Positions 48,004 to 57,533 of a stretch of 64,000 bases of DNA are shown one piece after another. How positions within the stretch are numbered: the first letter of the stretch is position 1; every line of letters starts with the position of its first letter. The notes below the pieces were generated by a model. It was not told where the DNA came from and ran no database searches. It was given only the letters and a program-made list of their open reading frames with translations. The stretch lies in contig JBKDAN010000016.1 in the NCBI GenBank assembly GCA_046316615.1, positions 166,422 to 230,421 on the forward strand, given 5' to 3'. The position numbers and the translations under genes are program-made. This stretch comes from BJHL01 sp040378885. GTDB lineage: Bacteria; Planctomycetota; Phycisphaerae; Phycisphaerales; UBA1924.

Positions 48004-49575
48004 ATGACGCCCCTCGAACTCGCCCTCGGTGTGGTTGCTCTCGTCGCCGTCGCCGGCTGCATCTGGTTGCTCTGGCGCTCCGGCCAAACCACCAGCGAGC
48101 TCAACGTCCTCCGCGCCAACCTTGAGCGCGACCAGCGCGACCTCGCCGCCTCGCGCGAAACCCTCGCCACCCGCGAACGCGAACTCACTAGCTTGCGCAA
48201 TCAGATAAACGCCCAATCCACGCGCCTCGTCGAACTGCAGAAAGACCTCCAGGCTCTCCAAGAAGCCGCCGAAGCCGAAGTCGCCCGCATCGAACAACTC
48301 GCGGCCTCGCGCGAACGCGCCCTGGTCGATCAGCACGAACTCTTCCGCACGCAAGTCGAGCAGCGCGACCGCGAACGTGACGCCAAGCTCGAAGAAAAGT
48401 TCAAGGCCCTCAGTGCCAGCGCACTCGATGCCAGCAGCAAGCAGTTCCTCCAACTCGCGCAGCAGTCACTCGCCACACAGACGCAAAAGGGCATCGGCGA
48501 ACTCGAACAGCGCAAAGCCAGTTTCGAACAACTGCTCGCCCCCATCCGCGACACGCTCAAAGCCACCGACGAAAAACTCAACGCCATCGACAAAAACGTC
48601 GCCGAGCGCAACGCCAACATCGAGCGCCAACTCCACTCTGTTGCACAAGCCGGCGATGTCCTCCGCACCGAAACCAGTAAGCTCGTTCGCGCCCTCAGCA
48701 AGCCCGAAGTCCGCGGCCGCTACGGCGAGATTCAACTGAAAAAAGTCGCCGAGCTCGCCGGTATGACGCAGTATTGCGATTTCTCCCTGCAGGAAAACAA
48801 CACCGACGACGAAGGCCAGCAGAAACGTCCCGACATGGTTGTCAAGATGCCCACGGGCCGCACCGTCATCGTCGATGCCAAAGCCAACATCCAGGCGTAT
48901 CTCGACGCGCAGGAAGCCACAACCGACGTCGACCGCGATGCCCACCTCGAACGCTTCGCGCGCCACGTGACCGAGCAGGCCTCCGCACTCGCGAAGAAGA
49001 AGTACTGGACACAAGTCGAAGGCAGCCCCGAGTTCGTCGTCATGTTCCTGCCGCACGATGCCTTCCTTGACGCAGCCCTCGCACGCCGCCCCGACCTGCT
49101 CGAACGCGCGTGGGCTGACAACGTCATCCTCGCCACACCAAGCACACTCATCGCCATGCTGCGAGCTGTCTACGTGGGCTATCAGGAACAGAAGCTCGCC
49201 AAGGAAGCTATCGAACTCAAGTCACTCGGGCAGGAACTGCTCCAGCGCGCCGCCGTCGCCTTCTCGCACCTCGGCGATCTGGGTGTATCGCTCAATCAAG
49301 CGGTCGACCGCTTCAACAAGTGCGCCGCGTCCTTCGACACGCGCCTCCTGCCCACGCTCCGCAAGTTCGAAGACGCCGGCGCCAAGTCCGCACGTGAGCT
49401 CGATGCTATCGGCGCCGTCGACAACCGCGCCCGATCGCTCACGCAACCGCCCGAGGCCCGAGTGCCCGAGGCCAGACTACCCGAAGCCAAACTGCCCGAA
49501 CCCAAGCGTCTCGACGCCCGCTCTGCCGCCAATCCGTCGGGCCTTTTCGCCGCCGACGGCACACTTCCCTCCTGA
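48004..49575 (+). CDS. rmuC: DNA recombination protein RmuC
   Basis: 523 aa from ATG 48004 (MTPLELALGVVALVAVAGC). N-terminal membrane anchor, long coiled coil (about 30-200), then the RmuC nuclease-like domain with RGRYGEIQLKKVAELAGM, VDAKANIQAYLDA and SPEFVVMFLPHDAFL. Limits DNA inversions and is linked to SMC-type DNA defence in some bacteria. The C-terminal tail is Pro, Glu and Leu-rich repeats (ARVPEARLPEAKLPEPK). Upstream ATG extensions lack similarity. Confidence 0.92.
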   Translation: MTPLELALGVVALVAVAGCIWLLWRSGQTTSELNVLRANLERDQRDLAASRETLATRERELTSLRNQINAQSTRLVELQKDLQALQEAAEAEVARIEQLAASRERALVDQHELFRTQVEQRDRERDAKLEEKFKALSASALDASSKQFLQLAQQSLATQTQKGIGELEQRKASFEQLLAPIRDTLKATDEKLNAIDKNVAERNANIERQLHSVAQAGDVLRTETSKLVRALSKPEVRGRYGEIQLKKVAELAGMTQYCDFSLQENNTDDEGQQKRPDMVVKMPTGRTVIVDAKANIQAYLDAQEATTDVDRDAHLERFARHVTEQASALAKKKYWTQVEGSPEFVVMFLPHDAFLDAALARRPDLLERAWADNVILATPSTLIAMLRAVYVGYQEQKLAKEAIELKSLGQELLQRAAVAFSHLGDLGVSLNQAVDRFNKCAASFDTRLLPTLRKFEDAGAKSARELDAIGAVDNRARSLTQPPEARVPEARLPEAKLPEPKRLDARSAANPSGLFAADGTLPS

Positions 49576-49604
49576 GGCTCCATTTTCTAGGAGGTTTTCC
49601 ACTC

Positions 49605-49633
49605 TTGACAACCCGCGTCTTGTATGTTAGTAT
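49605..49633 (+). promoter_or_regulatory. near-consensus sigma-70 promoter of the DUF2339 gene
   Basis: TTGACA (49605-49610), 17-bp spacer, TAGTAT (49628-49633). The expected start is at about 49640, 2-3 bases before the ATG at 49643, so the mRNA is practically leaderless. Confidence 0.8.
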
Positions 49634-49642
49634 TCACTTACT

Positions 49643-52060
49643 ATGACGCCCCGCCCGCGATCTTCCTCTGCCGCCCGCCCCGCAGGCACCCACTCCGCGC
49701 GATACCAGCCCCAACGTTCCCAGCCCGGCATGCGCGCCACCGTAACCGACCTCCAGCGCCGCGTGACCCAGCTCGAAGCAGCGCGCCCGCCCGTACCAGC
49801 CGATACCGCCCCCGTGCCGGCACCAGTCATCCAACTCGCCCCCGAAGCCTCCGCACCAGGCCAGCGCGCCGCTGCCTTCCTCGCTGCCCAGCAAGCCCCC
49901 GATATCATCGATCACGAATTCCCCTACCACGTCGAGCCGCCCAAGAGCAGCGTTGCTCCGCCGCCACCTTCCCCTACGAGCGCCTTCGTCTTCACAAAAA
50001 TGCAAGCACGTGCCGCCGAACCGCGCAACACACCAGCGTCTTTCGCCCAGCGCAACCCACAACCCCAACCCGCGCCCGCGCCGCGCACCGGCATCAACTT
50101 CGAAGAACTCCTCGCCGGTCGTTGGTACGCCGCTCTCGGAGCGATCGCCGTCGTCATCGCCGCTTCGCTCTTCGTCAAGCTGGGCTATGACCAAGGCTGG
50201 CTCCGCGTCGCGCCGCTTTGGCGCTGCCTCGGTGCTGGCGCATTCGGCATCACGCTCGTCGCCCTCGCCGAATTTGTCCGCAAGCGCTGGGGCTCCTGGG
50301 CCGCCTGCGGGTCCGCCAGCGCGGGGCTGGGCACCATCTACGCCAGCGTCTACGCCGCACACAAGCTCTTCAACCTGCTGCAGCCCGCTCAAGGCGTCGC
50401 CATCATGCTCGCCGTCGCCATCTTCGGCACCGTCATCGGCGTGCGCATGCGACTGACCTTCATCGTCGCCGTCTCACTCGCAGGCGGCTACCTCGCACCC
50501 ATTCTTATGCGAGGCCCCGAAGTCGCCATCCTCGCGCTTCCCGCCTACGTCCTCTGCCTCATGGTCATTGGTCTGGCTTCGTCCACATGGCTCGAGCACA
50601 AGCACACCGTCAAGTCGAGCGCACTCGTCCGCGTCCTTGCCACCGGCGGCGCAGCCATCCTGCTCTCACTCTGGTCCCTCTCATCTGTCGTGCCGCTCAC
50701 CGCTGGATTGATCGCCGTCGCACTCGCGTGGCTGCTCGTCCACGCCGATGCCGTCATCAACGCGTGGCTCGCCAAGCAACCCGCCGAAGCGCACGAAGAT
50801 GACCGCCTGCCCGCCGATCAGCTCTTCCGTGCCCAGTCGCTCGCGTTCGCCGTCCTTGCCACAACAAGCTGGGCGGTCGGCCTTGCCATGTTCCTCCTCG
50901 CCCAAGCCGGCAGCACTCGCACATGGATGGTGCCCTTGGCCGTCTGCACCGCCTCGGCCATGCTCGCAGGCGTGCTCGCCCCCTTCGGTGCAAGCATCTC
51001 GCGCCTTCCCGCCACGTTGCGTCACGTGCTCGGACAAGTCATGCTTGTGCAGTTCGCGCTGCTGCTCATCGTCGTCATCGCCGCCGCGCTGGGCGGCTAC
51101 GCGCAGATCACCGCCTTCGCCGTCATCGGTCTCGCCGCCGCCGTCATGGGCCCGCGTCTCGCATCAAAGCCCATGCGCGTCTACGGCTTGATCTTGCTCT
51201 CGCTTGCAACCCTCATCTTCCTGCTCACTCGCGTCTTCGCCGGGCCCGCCGGCTTTGCGTCGGTCAGCATCGCCGGCCTCGTGCTCACGGTCGCCAGCCT
51301 TGTCGCCGTTCTGCTCGCCTGCATCTGGACCGTCGCCCTCGCGGTCGAACCAGACGAGCCGTCCATGCCCGCCGCCTTCGCCCGCGCGTGCTTGCCCATT
51401 ATGTTGCTGCTTCTCGCGCCGCTGCACGCCAACGCACACGCCACATCCATCCTCTGGATCTGGATTGGCCTCACCCTGCTGCTCTCCTTCTTCCGCGCCC
51501 CTCGTGCCCTGCGCCTCGATCTCGCCTCGCTCCTCGTCGCTCTCGCATCCGCCGCGCTCTGGCTGCTCCTCTTCGCCAGCTACATGCTCGACGCAGGTTG
51601 GTTCATCACCCCCGCCGCGCACATCGCACTTGCCGGCATTGCGCTCGCCGCCATCACTTCCTTCATCACCTGGCGCAATCGCACACAGCTCACCGACCGC
51701 GCCCTCGTTCTGCACAGCGCATGCGGCATGCTCGCCTTCGCTGCCAGCAGCCTCGCAGTCAGCGCTGTGACGCAGCAGCTCTTCACCGCTCAAACTTCCA
51801 CCCGCGGCGCGGTCAGCGTTTGGTGGGCCATCGCCGCCGTACTCACCCTTGCCGCCGGCTTCCGCTGGGCCAACGCCTCGCTCCGCTACATCGGCCTCGC
51901 CCTGCTAGGCCTCACCGCAGGCAAAGTCGTCTTCTACGACTTGACCGCCGTCAGCCCCGTCTGGCGCATCGCCACGTTCCTGGTCGTCGGCCTCATCATG
52001 ATGGGCGTCGCCTTCGTCTACGGCAGGCTTTCCAGACAGTCCGGGGCAGTCGAGAACTAG
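49643..52060 (+). CDS. DUF2339 family multi-spanning membrane protein
   Basis: 805 aa. Pro/Ala-rich N-terminal cytoplasmic region with a short coiled coil (about 30-50), then FEELLAGRWYAALGAIAVVIAASLFVKLGYDQGWL, which is the DUF2339 start (residues about 150-185), and roughly 18-20 hydrophobic helices to the C-terminus. Function of the family is unknown. Starts at ATG 49643 right after a good promoter, without a ribosome-binding site. Confidence 0.9.
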   Translation: MTPRPRSSSAARPAGTHSARYQPQRSQPGMRATVTDLQRRVTQLEAARPPVPADTAPVPAPVIQLAPEASAPGQRAAAFLAAQQAPDIIDHEFPYHVEPPKSSVAPPPPSPTSAFVFTKMQARAAEPRNTPASFAQRNPQPQPAPAPRTGINFEELLAGRWYAALGAIAVVIAASLFVKLGYDQGWLRVAPLWRCLGAGAFGITLVALAEFVRKRWGSWAACGSASAGLGTIYASVYAAHKLFNLLQPAQGVAIMLAVAIFGTVIGVRMRLTFIVAVSLAGGYLAPILMRGPEVAILALPAYVLCLMVIGLASSTWLEHKHTVKSSALVRVLATGGAAILLSLWSLSSVVPLTAGLIAVALAWLLVHADAVINAWLAKQPAEAHEDDRLPADQLFRAQSLAFAVLATTSWAVGLAMFLLAQAGSTRTWMVPLAVCTASAMLAGVLAPFGASISRLPATLRHVLGQVMLVQFALLLIVVIAAALGGYAQITAFAVIGLAAAVMGPRLASKPMRVYGLILLSLATLIFLLTRVFAGPAGFASVSIAGLVLTVASLVAVLLACIWTVALAVEPDEPSMPAAFARACLPIMLLLLAPLHANAHATSILWIWIGLTLLLSFFRAPRALRLDLASLLVALASAALWLLLFASYMLDAGWFITPAAHIALAGIALAAITSFITWRNRTQLTDRALVLHSACGMLAFAASSLAVSAVTQQLFTAQTSTRGAVSVWWAIAAVLTLAAGFRWANASLRYIGLALLGLTAGKVVFYDLTAVSPVWRIATFLVVGLIMMGVAFVYGRLSRQSGAVEN

Positions 52061-52131
52061 TTTCTCGACCCGCTGTGGCCCATTTGCTCATGAGCGCGGG
52101 CAATTGCCAAGGCCCGCCGACTGAGCCGTAC

Positions 52132-53394
52132 TCACCATAGCAGCGCACGTTGGATCATGATGCTGCACGGGACAGGAGCCAACTGCACTCTAACTCGATA
52201 GCTCCTCAAGCCGCGTTCCGATATCCCCGCCGATTCGCAGGCGCGAAGCAGAGTCGGCAGATATGCAGCCGACTCTTCAAGTCTAAGGCATTGCAGACCT
52301 GTGCCACGGTCCTCGACGCTTTCGCACAATCGCATATGGATGCACTCTGACGGCGATGCCGTGCTGATGCTGGGGCCGCCAAGCTCCGACATGAGTCGCA
52401 GCTCCATAGGTCCCAACGGTGGCAATCTCTCGTGAAAGCAGACGTCGAGTACAAGCGAATCGGCAGGAGTGTGGGATGTCGCGACCAATCGGAGGTGTGA
52501 GTTGCGGTCATCACGTTGAGCAGGCAGGGCAGACGTGATGCGCTCAGCGAGAAAGAAACTCACCGCGCCGCGCATGCCGACAGGTCCTGCTGTGACGCGG
52601 TCGGTAGTCAGGCCGTCGTCTGAAATCGAGCGCACGACCGGCGGCATCGCGTTATCCGTATGAAACAACGGAACGCCTCCATATCGAGTGGCCATGGATG
52701 GGTCAAGTGGCTGTACAGGAATGGCGACATGCGGTGATCCGTCGTTGTTTGATCGTCGACCACGTCCGATCGTCCACGAGATATCAGGACGCATCCGCTG
52801 AAATGCGACCATCCCGCGCAGAATCACCGCCTGGGTCTTATGGGGAGGCACGCTCTGCGAAATCCCATCCTCAGTCGGCGCGAAGATGTACGTGACTACT
52901 TGAGTCTTCGCACGCACTCCAAGCAACCCGGACATCGCGTGTGACGCCGCTCGTCGCGATGCCAGATCCGTCGCTATCGCGCCTGAGTCGGCGAGATTGC
53001 CCAGAAGGAGATCCAGTCCTTTTCGGGTGCCAGCGTGCACAACAATCAGCTGGGCATGATCCGCGAGCACCGCGTCAAGCTCGGAGAGAAGCTCTTTGCT
53101 GATCATCTTTCGCGAGATTGCTCGACGGAAAATGCGCATCGCTTCCGCACCGGGCAGTCGCTGAAGAGCCGCATATGGATCTGCGGCCGATACGACCTGG
53201 CACACCTTCCAAGCCAGATTCATGTCAATCGCCAGCGCTGTAGAGAGGTCAAGTGGGCGAACTGGCGCGCCGGGCAGTTGCTGCAGCACTCTCGCGAGCA
53301 CGTCTCGGGTTCGTTCGGAAAGCGAGCACGCAATCGATTCGAAAGTCGAGGATTCACGTGGGGCAGAAGATGTTGATCCAGACACGGAAGCCAT
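52132..53394 (-). CDS. hypothetical cytoplasmic protein
   Basis: 420 aa. N-terminal helical part (FESIACSLSERTRDVLARVLQQLPG, then IDMNLAWKVCQVVSAADPY), resembling a helix-turn-helix region of regulators, then a LIVVHAGTRKGLDLLLGNLADSGAIATDLASRRAAS segment (in pieces) and a large domain without recognised motif. No signal or membrane segment. The codon pattern and length support a real gene. Function unknown, a regulatory role is only a guess. Confidence 0.7.
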   Translation of the reverse strand: MASVSGSTSSAPRESSTFESIACSLSERTRDVLARVLQQLPGAPVRPLDLSTALAIDMNLAWKVCQVVSAADPYAALQRLPGAEAMRIFRRAISRKMISKELLSELDAVLADHAQLIVVHAGTRKGLDLLLGNLADSGAIATDLASRRAASHAMSGLLGVRAKTQVVTYIFAPTEDGISQSVPPHKTQAVILRGMVAFQRMRPDISWTIGRGRRSNNDGSPHVAIPVQPLDPSMATRYGGVPLFHTDNAMPPVVRSISDDGLTTDRVTAGPVGMRGAVSFFLAERITSALPAQRDDRNSHLRLVATSHTPADSLVLDVCFHERLPPLGPMELRLMSELGGPSISTASPSECIHMRLCESVEDRGTGLQCLRLEESAAYLPTLLRACESAGISERGLRSYRVRVQLAPVPCSIMIQRALLW

Positions 53395-53545
53395 GGCGTG
53401 CCAGCAGTATATCGATCATTCAGGCATTAAGGACACTTGTCGCTACAGAATTTGTGAAGTGATTTGTACAAATCAAGCAACCGTGGTGTTCTTGTGTACG
53501 AAAAGGTGAGACGCTCCGCATCCTTGGAGCGACAAGGAGATGATC

Positions 53546-55261
53546 ATGGCAGCTATCTGTAAGCGCATGGGTTTGGGTGTTGTTCTCATGACGTTCATGG
53601 CGACGGCGGGTGCCCACGGACAGTCTGTACTGTGGTCATCGACATGGGACGGGACACGGCCCAACACGTCCTATCGATCCGTTGATGTCGCCTACGACAT
53701 CGTCAGGGACGCTGTCGGAGGTATTTATCTGTTCGGCAGTTCAGACACGATGCAAAACACGCCTCTGCCACCTCCGCCGCCCCCCATCCACCCGCGTTTG
53801 TTGTCTCACAGCGATGCTGCGATTGTCAAGTTCAGCCCGCAAGGTAGCGTTGTGTGGTCACTGACCCATGACTTTCCTACGGTGGGCGATCTGCAGACGA
53901 CTCCGCAGCAGCAGTCGGGCATTGATGTTGCACAGCAGGGCGTTTTGGCGGCAAACGGTGATGTAGTCGTCATGTGTCAGGCCACGCTGCAGTACAACGC
54001 GAACGACAATCCCAACACTCCGTTCTTGGGTGCTTTCGGAATCGGTCTCATGCGTGTCAGCGAGAACGGACAACTGCAGTGGTCTAGAACGTACTTGCCC
54101 CCCGACGTTGTGTCGTTGGGACCGTCATCGATTGCGATCGGCCCTTCGGGAAAAATCTACGTTTCCTACTTCGCGAATCCGACTGTGAGCGGAGGTGTCC
54201 GTGGCGGCCTTGCAGTTTTTGGTTCCGACGGGTCGCTGCTGCAGGACATTATGACGCTTGGCGGCGATGCAGCGACATCGCCCGCGTTTCTCAAGGTCGC
54301 TCAAGACGGACGAATTCTCCTTGCGAGCACTCCGGCCACGGGAAGCGACTTCACGGTTATGCTCAGCGAGATCGATGACCAAACAAACGCGATCGTCTCT
54401 GAAACAGCTGTCGGGTCGCTTCCCTCTCGCGGCGTTTCTGGGATGTTTGTGCATCCGCAGACGGGGCAGATCGCGATTTCAAGCGGCGTGACTGGTCCAG
54501 GCGTCGGCGACTTCTTCGTCGCCAAGTTCGCCAGTGATCGCCAACTGCTCTGGACATCAACGTGGAACGATCCCACGAGCATTAATCAGTGGCCCTCCGC
54601 GGGCGTCACGATGGATGATGCGGGGAACGTGTACGCTGCAGGTCTTCAGGCGTCAGCATCCAATCAGCCGACCGACGTCGTGGTGACGCGATTCTCGGCG
54701 TCCGGAGGCGTGGCCGACTGGGCAGCGGTCTGGAATGGACCGCAGGGCACAACCGATTACGTGACCGGACGTCGCGGCATCGTCATGCGCGGCAGTGATG
54801 TTGTGGTTGCAGGTTGGACGCGCGGAGCACCAACGGTGATTTCCGATCATAACTTCTATGCCATCACGCTCGCAGCCGCGACCGGCCAGATCACAACGAA
54901 CACCATCTTTGATGCGGCTCTGTCGGCCGCATCCGATGACAAACTCACTGCCGGACCGTTGGCACTTGATGACGGCTCGTTGGTCTTGGCGGGGCGGTCG
55001 ACCACCACATTGCGAAACATGGACTTCTCTATCGTTAGAGTGAGAACAGGGTGTGACGGCATCGACTTCAACAACAACGGCGTGTTCCCTGAAGATCAGG
55101 ACGTGATTGACTTCTTCGATGTGCTGGCGGGCGGCACGCCCAACACCTGCAATGCGACGCTGGGCTGCCAAGATATCGACTTCAACAACAACGGCGTATT
55201 CCCTGAAGATCAGGACGTGATCGACTTCTTCAACGTGCTCGCCGGCGGCCAATGCCAGTGA
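53546..55261 (+). CDS. secreted beta-propeller-like protein with two GC-type dockerin repeats
   Basis: 571 aa from ATG 53546. The ATG at 53540 would be too close to the AAGGAG site. Signal peptide to about residue 25 (TFMATAGAHGQ-SVLW). The body has repeated phrases (VVKFS-type, GDVVVMCQ, IRMSENGQLQWSRTY-like, DDAGNVYAAGLQ, DVVVTRFSASGGVADWAAVW), like SBBP/PQQ-type propellers. Two IDFNNNGVFPEDQDVIDFF tails close with GGQCQ. Role probably extracellular attachment or sensing. Confidence 0.85.
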   Translation: MAAICKRMGLGVVLMTFMATAGAHGQSVLWSSTWDGTRPNTSYRSVDVAYDIVRDAVGGIYLFGSSDTMQNTPLPPPPPPIHPRLLSHSDAAIVKFSPQGSVVWSLTHDFPTVGDLQTTPQQQSGIDVAQQGVLAANGDVVVMCQATLQYNANDNPNTPFLGAFGIGLMRVSENGQLQWSRTYLPPDVVSLGPSSIAIGPSGKIYVSYFANPTVSGGVRGGLAVFGSDGSLLQDIMTLGGDAATSPAFLKVAQDGRILLASTPATGSDFTVMLSEIDDQTNAIVSETAVGSLPSRGVSGMFVHPQTGQIAISSGVTGPGVGDFFVAKFASDRQLLWTSTWNDPTSINQWPSAGVTMDDAGNVYAAGLQASASNQPTDVVVTRFSASGGVADWAAVWNGPQGTTDYVTGRRGIVMRGSDVVVAGWTRGAPTVISDHNFYAITLAAATGQITTNTIFDAALSAASDDKLTAGPLALDDGSLVLAGRSTTTLRNMDFSIVRVRTGCDGIDFNNNGVFPEDQDVIDFFDVLAGGTPNTCNATLGCQDIDFNNNGVFPEDQDVIDFFNVLAGGQCQ

Positions 55262-55293
55262 GCGGAAGAAGCCACTCTCACGCCTTGACCCTC

Positions 55294-55326
55294 ACGCCCC
55301 GGCCTCCATGCCGGGGCGTGTTTTTT
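55294..55326 (+). terminator. Rho-independent terminator
   Basis: 10-bp stem ACGCCCCGGC / GCCGGGGCGT, 6-base loop, then G and six T. It follows the beta-propeller gene and faces the convergent oxidoreductase gene. Confidence 0.92.
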
Positions 55327-55359
55327 CTCACGTGTATCGTTCGCACGCTTTGGGAGTCC

Positions 55360-57018
55360 TCAGCGCTTGCCCACCTGATCACCCACCGCCAGTTCATCTT
55401 CGCTGATGTCACCCGCGCCGGTATCGCCCACATGCTTGGGTTCAATAGTGGGGGCCGTCTGCTTCGCGATCCGCTTCTCACCGCTGCCCGCGTGCGCAGG
55501 CCGCTCGTGCGTCGCGGCGTTGCGACCGTCCTCGGTCACCTTGTACACCATGCCGATCGTTGTTTCGGCTTCACCCAGCACAAGCCGATTCACCAGTTCC
55601 ACGCCTTGCATCAGGCTGTGGTCGGTGTTCGCGACTTCGTACTTCCACATGCCGAAGCGCCCGCGTGAATAGATCTGGCGATTTTCCAGCCACGGAATCA
55701 CTTCGCTCAGAATCGCATCACGCTCCACACTGGGCGTCGGATACGAATAGTCCGCGTAGTAGCACCAGCGGCTCACGATGTTCGCACGCTCGCCCGGCTC
55801 CAGCAGGCCCGCGTTCTCCAGACCGCGAATGCAGTCTTCAATGACCGCTTCAGGCTTCTTCCCGTTCTCGCCGGGCGTGTGCTTCACATCACTCTCGCTC
55901 ACTTCACACAGCAGCGAGTAGTAGTTGTCCTTGTCGGGCGTCATGAAGGGCGAGTAGTTGCTCAGATACGTCACGCGATAGAACGGACAGTTCTCTTCCG
56001 GAAAGTACATCCAGCTCTTGGTGTCAGGCGTTCCCCCGCCAGGCGTCCGGCTCTTGAGCCCGATGCCCACCATGTACCCGCTGCTATGCAGCAGCCCCGA
56101 CGCGATCTTCGCAATCTCACCCAGCGACTTGTCTTCGCCCCCTCTCTTGCTCGCTTGCTCGCTCAGCACCTTCCCCGTGAGCACATCCACCGGCATCGTA
56201 CTGATGAGCATGTCATACGTGTCCGTCGTGCCATCACTGAACGTAATGACCTTCGCATCCACGTCAATCGTCGTCACGCGTTTGTTGAGGCGAATGTGCC
56301 CGTTGCCCTTGCCATCATTAAAACCGATGGCAGGCCCGAAGCGCTTGTAGAACTCACCTGTGCCGCCCTTGCGCGGGAATTTGAACTGGTTGTTGGGTCC
56401 CCAGCCAAAGTCGTCCGTGCCCATGATGACGTTCTTGAGCGCACGCTCCACGTCAATCACCGCCACGCGCTCGCCGATCCAGTGCTTGTTCATGCGCTCA
56501 GGCGGATACGCCCAGACTTTGAAGTTGTAAGGCCGCATGAAGTGCTTCGCGATGCCTTCACCGAACACCGCGTCAATGAACTCGCCGAAGTTGCTCGCCG
56601 CCTGCGCGCTGGCGACCTTGCCCTTGCCGTTCTGCGCCTTGACCAACCCCGCGATGCACTCAAACGCCGCTTGCTTAGGCAGGTACCGCACGTTGTTCTG
56701 AAACGGATAAGGGACCCACGTATCAAACATCCGCACCCAGCTCTCACGATTGTTAAGTGTGAACTCTTCACCCATCAGGGTGTCAAAGCACTTGTCGTAG
56801 TACGTGTAATGGCTGAACATCACGTGTCCGCCGATGTCCCACGTGAAGCCCTTTTCGTCGACGAAGCTGTGCGACAATCCCCCGACATAGTCATGTCGGT
56901 CGTACACCACAAAGTTCTTGTATCCCAGCTCTTTCAGCCGGTATGCCGCTCCCAGGCCCGTAGGGCCCGCGCCAAGAATCACGATGCGCTGCGACGTTGC
57001 ACGACCTGCGGAAGTCAT
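55360..57018 (-). CDS. FAD-dependent amine-oxidase/UDP-galactopyranose-mutase-like oxidoreductase
   Basis: 552 aa from ATG 57018, which has GGAG 7 bases upstream. Dinucleotide-binding motif GAGPTGLGAAYRL near residue 13, then YDRHDYVGGLSHSF, the FAD-binding pattern of amine oxidases, protoporphyrinogen oxidase-like and mutase-like enzymes, WPYPFQNNVRYLP-like VPYPFQNNVRYLP, and C-terminal YEVANTDHSLMQGVELVNRLVLGE. Similar proteins are annotated in polysaccharide biosynthesis. The exact substrate is unknown. Confidence 0.87.
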   Translation of the reverse strand: MTSAGRATSQRIVILGAGPTGLGAAYRLKELGYKNFVVYDRHDYVGGLSHSFVDEKGFTWDIGGHVMFSHYTYYDKCFDTLMGEEFTLNNRESWVRMFDTWVPYPFQNNVRYLPKQAAFECIAGLVKAQNGKGKVASAQAASNFGEFIDAVFGEGIAKHFMRPYNFKVWAYPPERMNKHWIGERVAVIDVERALKNVIMGTDDFGWGPNNQFKFPRKGGTGEFYKRFGPAIGFNDGKGNGHIRLNKRVTTIDVDAKVITFSDGTTDTYDMLISTMPVDVLTGKVLSEQASKRGGEDKSLGEIAKIASGLLHSSGYMVGIGLKSRTPGGGTPDTKSWMYFPEENCPFYRVTYLSNYSPFMTPDKDNYYSLLCEVSESDVKHTPGENGKKPEAVIEDCIRGLENAGLLEPGERANIVSRWCYYADYSYPTPSVERDAILSEVIPWLENRQIYSRGRFGMWKYEVANTDHSLMQGVELVNRLVLGEAETTIGMVYKVTEDGRNAATHERPAHAGSGEKRIAKQTAPTIEPKHVGDTGAGDISEDELAVGDQVGKR

Positions 57019-57533
57019 CAATGCTCTCCAGTCCATTCTCGCCAAAGACCGCCAGCGTAGGCGACAGGATTTCTTCCCTCGCTCAGCCCCTCTCGACCCC
57101 CGGATTTTTGTGATTCCGTGTTGGTACAACTAAATCACGCAACACACACGCTTGAAAATCAGATATGCTGCCGATGTAAGTCCGGTCTGCATGGCGTGTC
57201 GGTCCAATGTGTAGGTTTCTCGTGACCTCACATCTCCGACTCTCCAACCCGGATCACTCGCTCGGTCGCGAGACGTCATGCATCCAGTGCTTGCGAGCCC
57301 ATGTGTTCGCGTCGTGTGCTTTTTTACGACGCAGGCTCGCACGAACGCCAGACCGACGAAACCTGTGCGTTTTCACGCTGTATACACGACTTAGTGTCCC
57401 AGCTGCCCAGTAATGGGTTCTCGTCACTACGCATCCGTGTTTTCCCCGCGTTCGCTGACCCGAAAACTTCTGACTCTCTTGCAAAGTGTCGAAGTTCTTC
57501 TGCTTGAGTGTGTAAGCCAAAGAGCAGGCATAT
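57019..57533. other. 515-base intergenic region with a long nested hairpin
   Basis: Between the divergent oxidoreductase and LuxR-type regulator genes. Contains a structured hairpin (57292-57341), CTCGC/GCGAG near 57258-57271, and short AT-rich stretches that could be promoters. Open frames inside it are short and overlap on both strands. I see no gene. Confidence 0.5.
57292..57341. other. nested inverted repeat, possible structured RNA
   Basis: Outer arms TGCGAGCC (57292-57299) / GGCTCGCA (57334-57341), inner arms GCGTCGT (57309-57315) / ACGACGC (57326-57332), a 9-base bulge on one side, and six T in the loop. Could be a small RNA or an attenuator. Confidence 0.4.
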
